Shown here one piece after another: positions 26,304 through 38,358 of a DNA stretch of 64,000 bases. Each line of letters begins with the position of its first letter. Within the stretch, counting starts at the first letter, position 1. The translations under genes were made by a program, and so were the position numbers. The notes below the pieces were generated by a model that saw nothing but the letters and a program-made list of their open reading frames with translations, was not told where the DNA came from and did not search any database. Source of the DNA: Cokeromyces recurvatus (lineage: Eukaryota; Mucoromycota; Mucoromycetes; Mucorales; Mucoraceae); the NCBI RefSeq assembly GCF_025118155.1, contig NW_026251399.1, positions 186,001 to 250,000 of the forward strand. Reading direction: 5' to 3'.

Positions 26304-26637
26304 AGTGAATATAAAAAAGGGGGGCCTATTTTATATAAATCAGTTTATAGCATTTAATTTATCATATACGTTATAAAGCAAACATTTAATAAACTAAAGT
26401 AAATATTTTCAAAGAATGATAAATTGACAGTCGTATTCTATATCCAAGATAGCCACGTGCTTGTTTTATTTTCATACATTTTTTTTTAAACTTTGAATTC
26501 AAACGACGTTAGTTTTCTTTTTAGGTGAATTTAAATTACTTTTCAAATGATTTGCTTACCTTTTTCGGATAAAATGAAAAAATTTCTTCAAACACTTCAA
26601 CAACATTTCTTTTTTCTTCAAGATTCTATCGTATATA
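26304..26637. other. Short spacer before the RuvC-nuclease relic
   Basis: 334 bp of AT-rich sequence after the dehydrogenase stop. I looked for inverted repeats or a target-site duplication that would bound a mobile element and found none by eye. Confidence 0.4.
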
Positions 26638-28990
26638 ATGAAGCGAAAGCGTGAAAAGAATCCAATTGACGGTTTAACGATATCAAAAGGAAAGAAGGCT
26701 TTAACGAGTAAGTATCAAAAATATAGATAGTGAGAGAGTATGTGCCTTACTTTTTTTTTAAGATGTGGATCATAATACATCTACTTTGACGCCACTTGCT
26801 TCTATTGATTCAACTTTGCATACTTTTACAAGTTCTTCTTCTTGTGATTCACCTCATATTTCAAAGATGATACAAAAAAAAAAAAAAAAATAGAAAAAAA
26901 GAGTGCCTTGATCAACTTTAGAATGGAAACAGCAAGCAATACAGTGGAAGAAACGGATACAGTAAAACATAAAGTAAAACAGTGTAAATGCGGCTCAGCC
27001 ACCCATATAAGAATAAACAGCAATGAATGCCCCCATAAAAAAGCAAAAAGAACCAACGCACGGCCTAGACGAGAAAAAAAAGATCTTCGTGATCAAATGC
27101 TCCTTGAAAATTATCTGTAGAGACGCTAAGCTCATTGATCAAATACCTCTCGTCACGGCACACACAACAAAAGTGATGTGGGTAGGATCGTTGTTTATCA
27201 ACTATCTTTTTTTGAAGCTCTTAACGAAGGATGAAGAAGTTCCGATTATGAGTCAGAATGATGCCTACTCCATCTTTACCATCGTCACTGGTAAAGGCAA
27301 AAAGTCTCCCAGTTATATTCAACAATACTTTGTTGAGTTTTGCAATGAATGTGAAATTGATAACACAATCCTACGATCCCTCAAGAGTATTGGATTTTTT
27401 TCTATTTTTATCCATTGTATGCAAACAATACGATGTGCTCATACGTAACCACGTATGTGAGAACCACAAAAGGAGAACAATTCGCTTCTTTATGGAATTC
27501 TTGCCCGATAAAGATTCTACTTTTTTTTTTTTGCAAGGGCTTATCTGTTAACGAAAGAGAATCCCTAGCTAACTATATCTATTCGCTAAAGCTGAAGCAG
27601 AAATCTGTATGGCCGTCATTTGTCGAAAAAAAAAAATCAACATTTTAAAGAGATTGTACAAAAGATGGAGTCATTATGATCTAGCTATCAAGCATTAAGC
27701 TGTAACTCGAAAGATCTGTACTCTCAACCACATCAATCCTTTAAATGGCTTTTTTTACCTTCAGCAAAAAATAAGTGAAAAAGGTGTACATTATGGAAGA
27801 AAAACCAGTCACCGTTGCTTCCAAGTCCTACATTTATAGGAAGTTAAAAGAACTAACGTTTACTTCAATACTCAATAGACGAAGTTTCGAATCTTTTCAG
27901 GAACAAGTCCTGCAAAGCATTAATTCAAATGTTCCACTCATCCTTGGGCAGAAATTATCCAAAGTCAAGCCTCATTTACCTGCTCTGGAAACGTTTGTCA
28001 CAAGTGTCAAGTCAAGAATTACTGACGGAACATTCATGCCTGAAAAATATACAGATAAACGTGGCTATTGGTTTTTCATTCTATTACCGATCTATTCATT
28101 TGAAATAAAGTTGATCCAAATAATAGATGCCACAGCTTTTTGGCGACTAGTGAAGAAATCAAATATTGAAAATTACCCCAAAAGTACTAAAACGGAATCG
28201 GATCTATCAGATTTCTACTAGAAGTTTCCATAGAAAAACAGCCAGCCGACTTTCTTGAAGATATTGAAAACGGCTGTACTGTCCGGGGAAGTAGACCCTG
28301 GTGTCAATACAATCTTCGCCGCCGTAGATACATCTGGGAGGCAAGGGACAACCAGCTTAGACGAATATTACCATTTATGTGGTTATAATGATGCAACATT
28401 TATACGAAATCAGCATCAGAAGCAACACATGGCTTAATACTCGAAAATATCAAACCTGAGCTCATTGAAGACATTGAATATCAATGATTTTATTAAAGCA
28501 TGCAAAGAAAGATTCGCGTTATATGACGATATTAAAAAAGTATTATAACGAGAATAATTGGTAAGTGTTTAGACACTATAATAGTTTGCTTGTTTACTTA
28601 CAAAAGAGAAATTTTATAGGAAGTCCAAACTGTAATTCCAATATTACATGAAGAAACAAAAAGGTGTGCATGAGATTTGCAAGAGGTTCGTCTATAACAG
28701 CAGCAAATATCATCAGAAGTCATCTACTGGTGTAAAGTCAGTTATTAATAATATAAGCAAATTCTATCCATCTACCCCGACTGACCATAAAGAAAGGCCA
28801 GTAAAAACGATCATTGCTTTGGGCGATGGTGTGGTTTAATACTAGTTCACAAGGCAACAGGTCGTTACCGGTCAGAACTATTACAAAAGCGTTGAAGAGG
28901 TATTGTGGACAGCAGTTAGAAGTAGTAATGGTTGATGAATACCTCTTTACATTTTTAAAGGTATGAATGATTTCTTGTTGAAACTCTTCT
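26638..28990 (+). pseudogene. Decayed TnpB/Fanzor-like RuvC nuclease gene
   Basis: A former protein gene broken by at least six frameshifts and several stops. It starts ATG-KRKREKNP, with an intron about 26708-26762, and stops in an A tract near 26890. Then, in changing frames: a zinc-knuckle-like C-x-C-G-S-x-T-H-x8-CP motif (about 26980-27045); a helical region (27080-27395); a segment with SLANYIY and WPSFV (27530-27648); a long frame (27775-28218); VDPGVNTIF with Asp at 28294-28296, like RuvC motif I; EYYHLCGYND; a probable intron 28561-28619; ALGDG, then SSQGNRSLP (28815-28870); and MVDEYL (28931-28948). The usual C-terminal CxxC zinc ribbon and last RuvC Asp are not found, so the 3' end is lost. 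This motif order is that of the TnpB/Fanzor class. The call rests on motif reading, not on a search. Confidence 0.6.
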
Positions 28991-29263
28991 AAAGCTAACT
29001 TTTTTTATCTGAATTTCCTTTTTTATTTCATCCAAAAAAGGTAAGCAAATCATCCGAAAAGTAATTTTAATTCGTCGTCTGAATTCAAAGTGTAAAAACT
29101 ATAATAGATGTGGAGAAAAAAAAACTTTATTGATTTAACACTCAGAATTATAAACGCGTGGGAAATGTAAATTGACACGACTACTACAAAACATTGATTA
29201 TGTGTTTTCTCACGAATATTTTTTTCCTTTCCCTTTTTTTTTTTGTTATTTACCAATTTTCCA

Positions 29264-30827
29264 ATGTTTGCTGCCAGACTTTACAGAAATAGTATCCAAG
29301 TAAATAGGCCATAACTTTTTTTTTTTTTTTTTTTTTTTAAATATAAATGTGTATATAATATGTATATTTTAGAAACAAACGTTTCTCCGAACAGCAGCAT
29401 TTTCAACCTATAATGCAGCTATTGCAAACCTTACTCCTGCACAAAAAGAACTACAAGAGGCAGTTCATGACTGGGTAAATGTAGAATTAAGTCCTCGTGC
29501 AGCAGCGATTGATAAAGAGAACGAATTCCCACAAGATATGTGGCGTAAATTCGGTGATATGGGACTTTTAGGCATTACTGCATCTCCAGAGTATGGTGGT
29601 CTTGGACTTGGTTACCTTGAACATACGATAGTGATGGAAGAGATCTCAAGAGCCAGCGGATCTGTTGCTCTTAGTTATGGTGCTCACTCTAATCTTTGTG
29701 TTAACCAAATTACTCGAAATGGTAACCAAGAGCAAAAGGCAAGATATTTACCAAAGTTAATCTCTGGTGAGCATGTGGGAGCTCTAGCTATGTCTGAACC
29801 CAGTGCTGGGTCTGATGTAGTTAGTATGAAGTTAAGAGCTGAAAGAAAGGGGGATCGTTATGTATTGAATGGAAATAAGTTTTGGATCACAAATGGTCCT
29901 GATGCTGATGTCTTGGTTGTTTATGCAAAGACAGAGCCTGATAAAGGTCCAAAGGGCATTACAGCCTTTTTAATTGAAAAGGTAACAAATATGAAATACC
30001 AAGTAAAGGAATTTTTTTTTCTAAACAAAAAAAAAAAAAAAAAAAAAATCATAATAGGGATTTAAAGGATTCTCTCGAGGTCCTAAATTTGACAAGTTGG
30101 GTATGCGTGGTTCAAATACGTGTGAATTAATTTTTGAGGACTGTGAAGTACCAGGTATGTTTATGTCATTCTAATCTGAATTATATACCTATTCATAAAT
30201 CTATGTTGAATAAAATACATAGTTGAAAATGTATTGGGTGAAGTCAATAAAGGTGTTTACGTGTTAATGAGTGGGTTAGACCTTGAGCGTCTTGTCTTAT
30301 CTGGTGGACCATTAGGGTAAAAAAAAAAAAAAAAGGAAAAAACATAATATTTAACATTGTTTTTTTTTCTCTAGTTTGATGCAAGCAGCTTTAGATGTAG
30401 CTGTTTCTTATACTCATGAACGTAAGCAATTTGGTGTTCCTATTGGTGAATTTCAGGTATATGCAAATGCTTTATATATATATATTTATTTATATTTACA
30501 TATACAAAATAGCTTATTCAAGGAAAACTAGCAGATATGTATACCAAAATGAACGCATCTCGAGCCTATGTGTATGCTGTAGGTAGAGCTTGCGATCAGG
30601 GTAATATTAGTAACAAGGACTGTGCAGGTGCTATCCTTTACTCAGCTGAAAGAGCAACAGAAGTTGCACTTGATGCTATTCAATGTCTTGGTGGTAATGG
30701 ATATACAAATGAATACCCAACAGGAAGAATTTTACGTGATGCAAAATTATATGAAATTGGTGCTGGAACGAGTGAAATTAGACGTATGTTGATTGGCAGA
30801 GAATTCAATAAAGTTTTCAAGCAATAA
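29264..30827 (+). CDS. IVD: Isovaleryl-CoA dehydrogenase, mitochondrial
   Basis: Leucine catabolism: isovaleryl-CoA to 3-methylcrotonyl-CoA, passing electrons to ETF. Six exons (29264-29299, 29373-29981, 30058-30154, 30223-30316, 30375-30456, 30513-30827) encode 410 aa. The N-terminus ([12 protein letters not shown] plus Arg/Ser-rich residues) looks like a mitochondrial presequence. The ACAD signature [12 protein letters not shown] is present. So is [13 protein letters not shown], which carries the Glu used as catalytic base specifically in isovaleryl-CoA dehydrogenases rather than the C-terminal Glu of other ACADs. [13 protein letters not shown] and [11 protein letters not shown] close the C-terminal domain. 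It lies downstream of another ACAD gene in the same orientation, but the two are different subfamilies. Confidence 0.95.
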
Positions 30828-31263
30828 ATAATAATCATAATAATAATAAAAAAGCTTACATGTATTTTTATTTATAACATACATAAAGCCTTGTATTTAC
30901 ATATTAAAGTAAGCTATCATACTTCCCCTCCTTATTTATTTCCACCAATTAAAAACACTTTGTTCAAGAACATGTATCTTATCTTAAAGCAAAGAATGAC
31001 TTTTCATTTCTTCAATTGTATAACGATTATATTCTAATATAATTTTTATTGTGTAAATATATTTTAACTAAAAAAAAAAAAGTGCATAACAGACTAAGAT
31101 AAAAATAAATATTTTATTACAGGTAGTAATATATAACTGATTTTCTTTTTTTTTTCTTTTTCTTTTTTTTTGGATAATTTAAATCTTGGGAGGACTATAA
31201 AAAAAAAAAAAGAAAGAACAAATTAATATAATGCATTTGATTTTTACTTGGATTTAATATACT
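30828..31263. other. Convergent spacer, IVD / cytochrome c1
   Basis: 436 bp between two stop codons. It is AT-rich with A11 and T runs and presumably holds the two 3' UTRs. No other feature was seen. Confidence 0.5.
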
Positions 31264-32613
31264 TTACTTGTAGACAATCTTTCTAGACTTAATAGGAGCC
31301 CACTTGAATCTCTTGAGATAAATTGACAAAGCAGTCAAACCAATTATAATAATTGTAGCCTTCATACCCATCTTTTTACGTTCATCATGTTCAGGTTCAG
31401 CTGCCCAAGCAAGGAAAGTACAAACATCCTTAGCCATCTGAGAGGTTGTGGCAGGTGTACCATCCTCATATTCGACAACTCCATCGAAAAGAGTACGTGC
31501 CATAGCAATAGCACCACCAGGGAAATAAGGATTGTAGTTCAAACCTTCACGAACTTCAACACCTCCAGGGGGGTCAACATAACCTGTAAGAAGAGAGAAG
31601 ACATAATCCTATTTTCAGTAAAAAAAAAAAAAATTAAGGTACATCCAAATATGTTCAAGATCATATTTACTTTACCTCACCACCATGACGAGCTTTAGTA
31701 ATTAATGAAAGATCTGGTGGCAAAGCACCAGCATTAGCAGCACGGGCAGCTTCCTCATTAGCATAAGGCTTAGGCATGTAATCGGAAGGCTATATGTATA
31801 TATATTTATACATGTACAATATAAAATGTAAGTTGATCATTTTCTGTCAATTTGTGTCGGTTCTTCCCCAAGTCAACTCTATATTCTCTATTTGTATATA
31901 TTTATTACTATAGATTTACCTTGCCAGGTCTCATAAACATTTCACCATTATCATCAGGACCATCTTGATATTCATATTCCTCAGCCATTGCCTTTACTTC
32001 TTCTTCAGTGTGACTAACGTCGATCAAATTTCTCCAAGCAATACGATCAAGAGAATGGCAAGCTGCACAAACTTCTCTATAGACTTGATAACCACGACGA
32101 ATACTATACAACATAAAATAAATTAGTATGATATTACATGTATTAGAAAAGGCAAAAAAAAAAAAAACTTACGCAGCGTGATCAAAAGTATCTAAGGGAC
32201 CACTATGAGGCCAAGGATGATGAGGAGGATGAAGACCTTCGTCAGCCATATTGGCAGAAACATCGGCATACATATAAGCACCAACTGTTGCACTAACAAT
32301 AGCGCCTGTCACTAAACTAAACTGCATTGGTTTCTTTTTTTTTTTTTAAAAAAAAAATAAAACACATTAATATAACTGTCTCCCCCTTTATTTTTCAATC
32401 TTTCTCTCATTCTGTAATAAACATACTTGAGCAATAGTGGGCTTAGTAGAAGCGAATCTAGCCTAAAGTTGAGATTTATTAAAGGTCAACATGTCTAAAA
32501 AAAAAAAAAAAAAAACAATCATGCCGTGTGGGGTAATTCAATACCTGAGTAGAAAATTTAGGAAATGAGCGTACTGAGCGCTTTGCTGCACTTGAGGCGA
32601 CCCGAGAAAACAT
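31264..32613 (-). CDS. CYT1: Cytochrome c1, heme subunit of complex III
   Basis: Carries electrons from the Rieske protein to cytochrome c in the mitochondrial inner membrane. Six exons (32613-32545, 32462-32427, 32321-32173, 32103-31920, 31789-31676, 31608-31264) give 298 aa. The Arg/Ser-rich start ([17 protein letters not shown]) is a typical presequence, followed by a hydrophobic sorting segment ([12 protein letters not shown]). Heme attachment is at [21 protein letters not shown] and [15 protein letters not shown], both split by introns, are conserved in the family. The Met axial ligand sits in [12 protein letters not shown]-terminal membrane helix ([15 protein letters not shown]) ends with a basic tail. 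Identification is secure. Confidence 0.97.
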
Positions 32614-32806
32614 TAGAGTAGGGGGGGATAAGTGTTATTTAATAAGTAAAGTAAAACAAAAAAAAAAGGACTTATAAAACAATAAAATAAAAAAAATAAA
32701 AAAAAGTGGAGTCGAACAATATAATTTGACCCTGCTTTGGTTGCTTTGACACCCCCCTTTTCTCTCTTCAAAAAAATATATATGTATTCAGCGAAATGGA
32801 TGACGT

Positions 32807-32879
<73 letters not shown>

Positions 32880-33147
32880 AAGGCATTAAACTGGGTTCAA
32901 AATGTAATCTTTTCTTTTTATCATCAATGCAAAACCCTAAAAAATATGTTCATTTTAAAGACTTTGTTAATCATAAAAGTATTAATTATGCTTCAAACTT
33001 CTTTCTTTCAAGATAGTGATATATATATATATGTATTTATAGATTTCTTTATAAGCTTTATACATTAAATAGAATCAACATTATTATTATATATTTGACA
33101 AAAAAAAAAAAGTCAACGCAATATACATACACTGTAAATTCGTTTTA
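32614..33147. promoter_or_regulatory. Cytochrome c1 promoter region with 70-nt T run
   Basis: Spacer between the cytochrome c1 start (minus) and the 3' end of Derlin (minus). It is dominated by an uninterrupted T70 at 32809-32878, which would read as poly(dA) on the cytochrome c1 sense strand. I looked for a CCAAT box expected of a HAP-regulated respiratory gene and saw none in this stretch by eye. Confidence 0.5.
32809..32878. repeat. T70 homopolymer
   Basis: The longest homopolymer in the window, upstream of cytochrome c1 and just past the 3' end of Derlin. Length in the assembly may be unreliable. Confidence 0.95.
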
Positions 33148-34076
33148 TTAAGAACCTAAACGTTGACCACGACCCCAATTATGTCTTCCGAACATATTTG
33201 TTGAACTGCTACTGTTATTGCCACTATTTGTTGTTTGTTGATAATTTCCTGAAAATCCTCCTCTAAAACCTCTTGAAGTTGTAGAAGGAAAGAATCTTTT
33301 CAAGAATTCAGGTGTCTGAAGATAACGACGACCTCCATTTTGATTAGGATAAATATTTGTCAAATAATAATAGATATGAGATGAAAGCATACCAGCAATC
33401 GATGCTTTGGGAATATGACCTGTCATTAAAAAGTCTGTAATAATCATTGCCCAAGGGAGATAAGCAGCCTAAATAGAAAAAAGAAAAAAAAAAGATGATT
33501 ATATAAATAAATAAAATAAACACTGCATTATAGTTCGCTATATTGGAAAATTACTTTAAATCGTATACCAAACATAAATGAGACAGGTGTCTCACGATTA
33601 TGTTGTGCCCAAAGATAAGCAATGGAAAGTAAAAGTCCATCACTTAATACATAAATACCAAAAATACTTGATACAACTAGCTGTAGACCTGAAGTAACAA
33701 GATGGAAAAAGACATAATCTGCTGGCTGTCCTTGAAAAACTTCGTTTTCTAATTGTATTGAATTACGGTATAAGAAATACAAATTAAATGCGAATCCTAA
33801 ACTAAGTTTATTGAAAAAGAAACATGATACAAGTCTCCACAACTAACATTTAATATTAATAATAGTAATAATAAAACAAAGTTTAACAATTTGTCATACT
33901 TGTAGTTTATTCCTAACATTTGGCCAATAAAGAATGAGTGATGAAGGTGAAACAAGTCCAAAAGTAGCGACTGTTGTAGTGACAATAGAGAGTGTAAATA
34001 TTGCTTTTGTTATAGGAGGAATAGACTTGTACCATTCAACTATCTCATTACGTTGAGGTGGGTGTTGTGGAGGCAT
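33148..34076 (-). CDS. Derlin, ER-associated degradation channel component
   Basis: Rhomboid pseudoprotease of the ER membrane that helps pull misfolded proteins out for degradation. Three exons (34076-33900, 33842-33555, 33468-33148) encode 261 aa. The start (MPPQHPPQRNEIVEWYKSIP) and the first membrane segments match Derlins. LWRLVSCFFF follows at the first exon join. Further hydrophobic helices contain LLLSIAYLWAQHN. The rhomboid catalytic Ser/His are absent, as expected for the family. The C-terminal tail is Ser/Asn/Gly-rich and cytosolic. The start codon is only 173 bp from the divergent kinesin start, so the two genes probably share a promoter. Confidence 0.94.
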
Positions 34077-34249
34077 GGTGATTCAAGAAAAGAGGAAAAA
34101 AAAAACAGAAAAAAAAAACCACTACACGCTTTTCAAAAAATAGTGATGTATAGTTTTAATGTGACTTTCCACAAAAATTGTATTTTTTCTTTTTTTTTTT
34201 TTTTTAAGATTATCTACTATGCATACTATTATTCATTCTTTATCTCATC
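34077..34249. promoter_or_regulatory. Bidirectional promoter, Derlin / kinesin-6
   Basis: Only 173 bp separate the two divergent ATGs. The stretch has A runs near 34098-34120 and a T14-15 run near 34190-34205, with no clear TATA box on either strand. Confidence 0.5.
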
Positions 34250-34719
34250 ATGAGTCAAGAATATAATTATCCTTATAATTCACCACGGACACCAACAAGA
34301 GGAGATACTCGTACACCTCTTAATAGAACGCCTACTCGTCATATATCTGCTTATTCAAGACCGACATTTAAGCCACCTAGAACACCTGATTTTGTTGCAA
34401 TGGCACAAGAGACAAAAGTAGCACATCATTCTTCATCATCATCTCCAAATCCTCACATTGACTTTTTTGCCTATAATCCTGAAAAGGAACCAATTAAGGT
34501 TTGTATTATATAAATCACTATATATGAGAGAAAAAAAAATAGATCATCTAATTATAATAACAGGCTTATTTACGTATCCGTCCTCAATCATATAACGAGC
34601 CTTTAATACCAGAGCCTTATCTTCAAATTGTTGATGATTTAGAAGTTTGCATGACACCTCCTGAAGTAATATATAAACATATAACAACTATTGAGATGGA
34701 ATATACGTTCACTAACTAG

Positions 34720-34752
<33 letters not shown>

Positions 34753-37700
34753 GTAGGATTCAAATGCTTTTCGCGCAAGGAATCGAACACCAGAAAGATA
34801 CAAATTTACAAAAATATTTACAGAATCAGCAACACAAGAAGACTTTTTCAATCAAACAACATTGCCTTTAATTCACGATGTATTGAGAGGAGAGAATGCA
34901 TTGATATTTGCTTACGGCGTTACTAATTCCGGAAAGACGTTTTCAATTATGGGGACCAAACAACAACCTGGATTATTACCTCGCACGTTAGATGTTATCT
35001 TTAATAGTATTAATGAATATAAGAGTGACGCAAAATTAAAGCCCTTTATGCACAGTCTTGTTCAACTTTATGACGAAGAAGCAAGTGAAAATAGGGATAT
35101 TTTAAATCGTATTCAGAATAGATCAATGTCAGAGAATGAATTACCTGATCTATGGGCTCCAGGAGAGCAGCCTATCAATAGAGACCATACAACAATTGCG
35201 ATCGATACAAACTTTGAATATGGTATCTGGGTTTCATTCGCAGAGATCTATACTGAAAAGATTTATGATTTACTTATCTCTCCAGACAACATGTTTCAAA
35301 AACGCAAAGCACTCTCATTAAAATACGAATACAAGAGCGGACACAAATATATTGCTGGACTAAAAGAAGTGAAAGTAAAATCTATTGAAGAGGCTTACGC
35401 CATTTTATACGAGGGGCAAAAGAATCGAGCTGAATACTCGACTATTATAAATCAGACGAGTAGTCGAAGTCATAGTATCTTTACAATTCGTATTGTGAGA
35501 GCACCTATTGACAGTCATAATTATGTCATTGAGGACCCTACTTATGCAACTGTATCTAAATTCTCAATCGTTGACTTGGCTGGCTCAGAAAGATATAGGA
35601 ATACCTTAAATTCAGGCCAAAGATTAAAGGAGGCAGGAAATATTAATAAATCCTTAATGGTTCTTGGGCAGTGCATGGAAACATTAAGATTAAATCAGTT
35701 AAAATCTGCAATTGGAAAGGTAAATACAGTTCCATTATGAAATGTACACGTATTAAAAAAAAAATTATGTTTAGAAAATTGCCCTAGTTCCTTATCGTCA
35801 TAGTAAATTAACAGAATTATTCAAGAGCTCATTTGAAGGTGATGGGAAGGCAGTGATGGTTGTTAATGTAAACCCGTTTAATACAGGATTTGATGAAAAT
35901 AGCCACGTTATGAAATTTTCAGCAGTTGCCAAAGATGTAGCTACATGGAAACGTGTTCATCCAAGATTAGAGTTAAAGGATATATCCAAATATGGTAAAG
36001 AAAAAGACTTTTTTTTTAAAAAAAACATTTTTTTAATGATTTATATAGTGAATAAGCGACTTCGAGTAACACCTAAGCAAAAGAAAGTGTATTATGGTAT
36101 TGAGTCTTTAATGAATGATGATGAAGACGACGACGACGACGACGACGATGATGATGATGATGAGTCCTCGGAAGATCCCTTTGTTGATAATTTAATAGCA
36201 CAAATAGAAGATTTACGTAATAAGGTATATAGATTATTAAAATTTGTTGAAAAAAAAAAAGTCGACTTAGATATCATTTAGTGGTTGGAGGCAGAAACAA
36301 GATGTGCTACCATGGAAACAGAGATTAGACAACAGGTCACTAAGGAAACGGAGATTGAATTAAAGAGAATGGAAGAGATTTATATGTCTTCGTTAAAAAG
36401 AGAGGTAATAGATGCATACCTATATTTTAAATATAAAAACATAAAGTAATCGCTTTTCTATATATATAGAATGATATTGCTAAAGCAGAGATTAGAGAAA
36501 GATTACATTCAATAGATCATGAAGATATTTACAAAGGTATATATTCAAATTTAACACAGACTTTACAGTATAATATTAACATTTATATATAGATTTATTA
36601 CAAGTAAAGACAAGTATTTTTGTGTATATGAATTTGAAATAAGTCTAATCTATTTATTCTATGTTTTTTTTTTACAGCTACAAGACAAACAAAATTCAAT
36701 GTCTACAGAAATGGATAAATTGTGTGTACATTTAAATGAACATGAAGCAACAAAGCATAGTTTACTTGAAAAGGTAAAATTAATAACACTCACCTTTTCT
36801 TATATATATGAAATAACTTGTTATTTTTTTCCTAGATTTCCGAGCTTGAAAAAGATAAACAAAAGCAACAAGAGCAATTAAATCGACTAGCAGCACAAAT
36901 AAAAGAAAAAGATGCAATAATTGAAAATCTAAATTCTATTGAAGAAACAAATATAGAACCATTGGATAAGAATTCATTCATTTATACAAAGTTCCTTAAT
37001 TTAAGAAGAAAGTTAAGAAGAAGTATATTTCGTAATGAAGAGGTATATTGGTTATTATTTTCTTCTTCAAATTTATATAAGATATTAATTATCTTTGATA
37101 GTACTCACATGATGCAGATGTACTTATGACAGAAATAGAGCAATTTGAAAATGTTACGTTTGAACTTGTCAAGGTAAACATTTTTTTTACTACTTATTCG
37201 CATATATAGTAGATATAGGTAGATAAAGATGATAATACTAATAATAATATATACATGTATTGATAGGAGACAAGTATGGGCAAATTAATGAAACTAATTG
37301 TAGAAAAGGAATTTAAAAGTGATCCATATAAAATTCATCAACGTTCTAAAAAATTGTTAAATTATTATATAAAACTATCTATTTTATCATCACAGAAACG
37401 AGAAGATAAGATGATTGTATTGAATACAAATCATGCAAATCAAGAACAAGAAATACGTACTACATTGAGTAAACTAAAAGAAGAAAATGGAAAATTAAAG
37501 CATAAATTAAAAGTAAATATTTATTGTATAATAATACATATTCTAATCTGTATATAATATAATAGCTTATGCAAGAAAGTCATAAACGATTAAAAAAGGT
37601 CTTCGACAATACATGGTCTTTTGAATATGATGATGCTAATACTATACCAACCTTATCCATACCTGAATCCTCTAAAACTCAACAGAAAGAAAACAAAGAA

Positions 37701-38037
37701 TTAGTAAATATATTATATTATATATGTGCTTGCTTTTTTTTTTTTTGTTTACTCATCAAATTAAATTAGGAATTTGAATTGCCTTCTGATAATGAAGCAA
37801 TAACCTTTGATCCCATAGTCCCTACTGATACTTTCTTATCATCAAACACAATGTCACAAACAGAAGATGAATCAGATGAAGAAGACTTGACTGGGTTCTT
37901 ATTTGAAAAGGATAGTATAACAGGTGTTGTAACTTCTTTAGATGATATTGATCTAGGCGAATCATTAGATGAATCTTTAGCTGATTCTATTGATGAGTAT
38001 GAAGACAGTAATATACCAATCACAACAAATAAAAAAA

Positions 38038-38079
<42 letters not shown>

Positions 38080-38152
38080 GTATGTATGTGAGTGTGCCTT
38101 AATACAACTACTCATGTTTCATTATAATAGAAAATTAAACAGAGAAGCTTAA
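34250..38152 (+). CDS. Kinesin-6 family motor (MKLP/KIF20-KIF23 type)
   Basis: Microtubule motor, by family probably working in spindle midzone or cytokinesis. Fifteen exons, including 34250-34498, 34564-34665, 34757-35719, 35775-35994, 36049-36224, an 11 nt microexon 36593-36603, 36836-37042, 37267-37512, 37770-38038 and 38131-38152, give 986 aa in one frame. The motor domain starts at AYLRIRPQSYNEP. The P-loop GVTNSGKT (about 171-178) has the Asn-Ser form typical of kinesin-6. Switch I is NQTSSRSHSIF (about 349) and switch II DLAGSERY (about 390). The long insert between the P-loop and switch I is also a kinesin-6 trait. After the motor comes a run of about 15 Asp/Glu residues, then coiled coil (about 600-840), then an acidic tail ending in the basic NKKRKLNREA. 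Confidence 0.92.
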
Positions 38153-38358
38153 GCGTTATCAATTACGTCAAACATTGACTAACTATGGAAATAAGCTACT
38201 CTTTTTTTTTTTTTTTCTTTTTAATAGTTTATTTATTTTATACATGGCTCCGCCTTAATAAATCAGCATCTGTATAAAAAGACTATGAATAATGACTGAT
38301 CCTATTATAATACCCTTTTTTCTTTTTCTTTTTCTTTTTTCTTCTTCTTATACCTAAA

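Noticed and set aside
26638..28990. DDE transposase or retroelement as source of the relic
   Set aside because: I saw no DDE spacing, reverse transcriptase motif, terminal inverted repeats or LTRs. The DPG and DEY motifs with the zinc knuckle fit a RuvC-type nuclease better.
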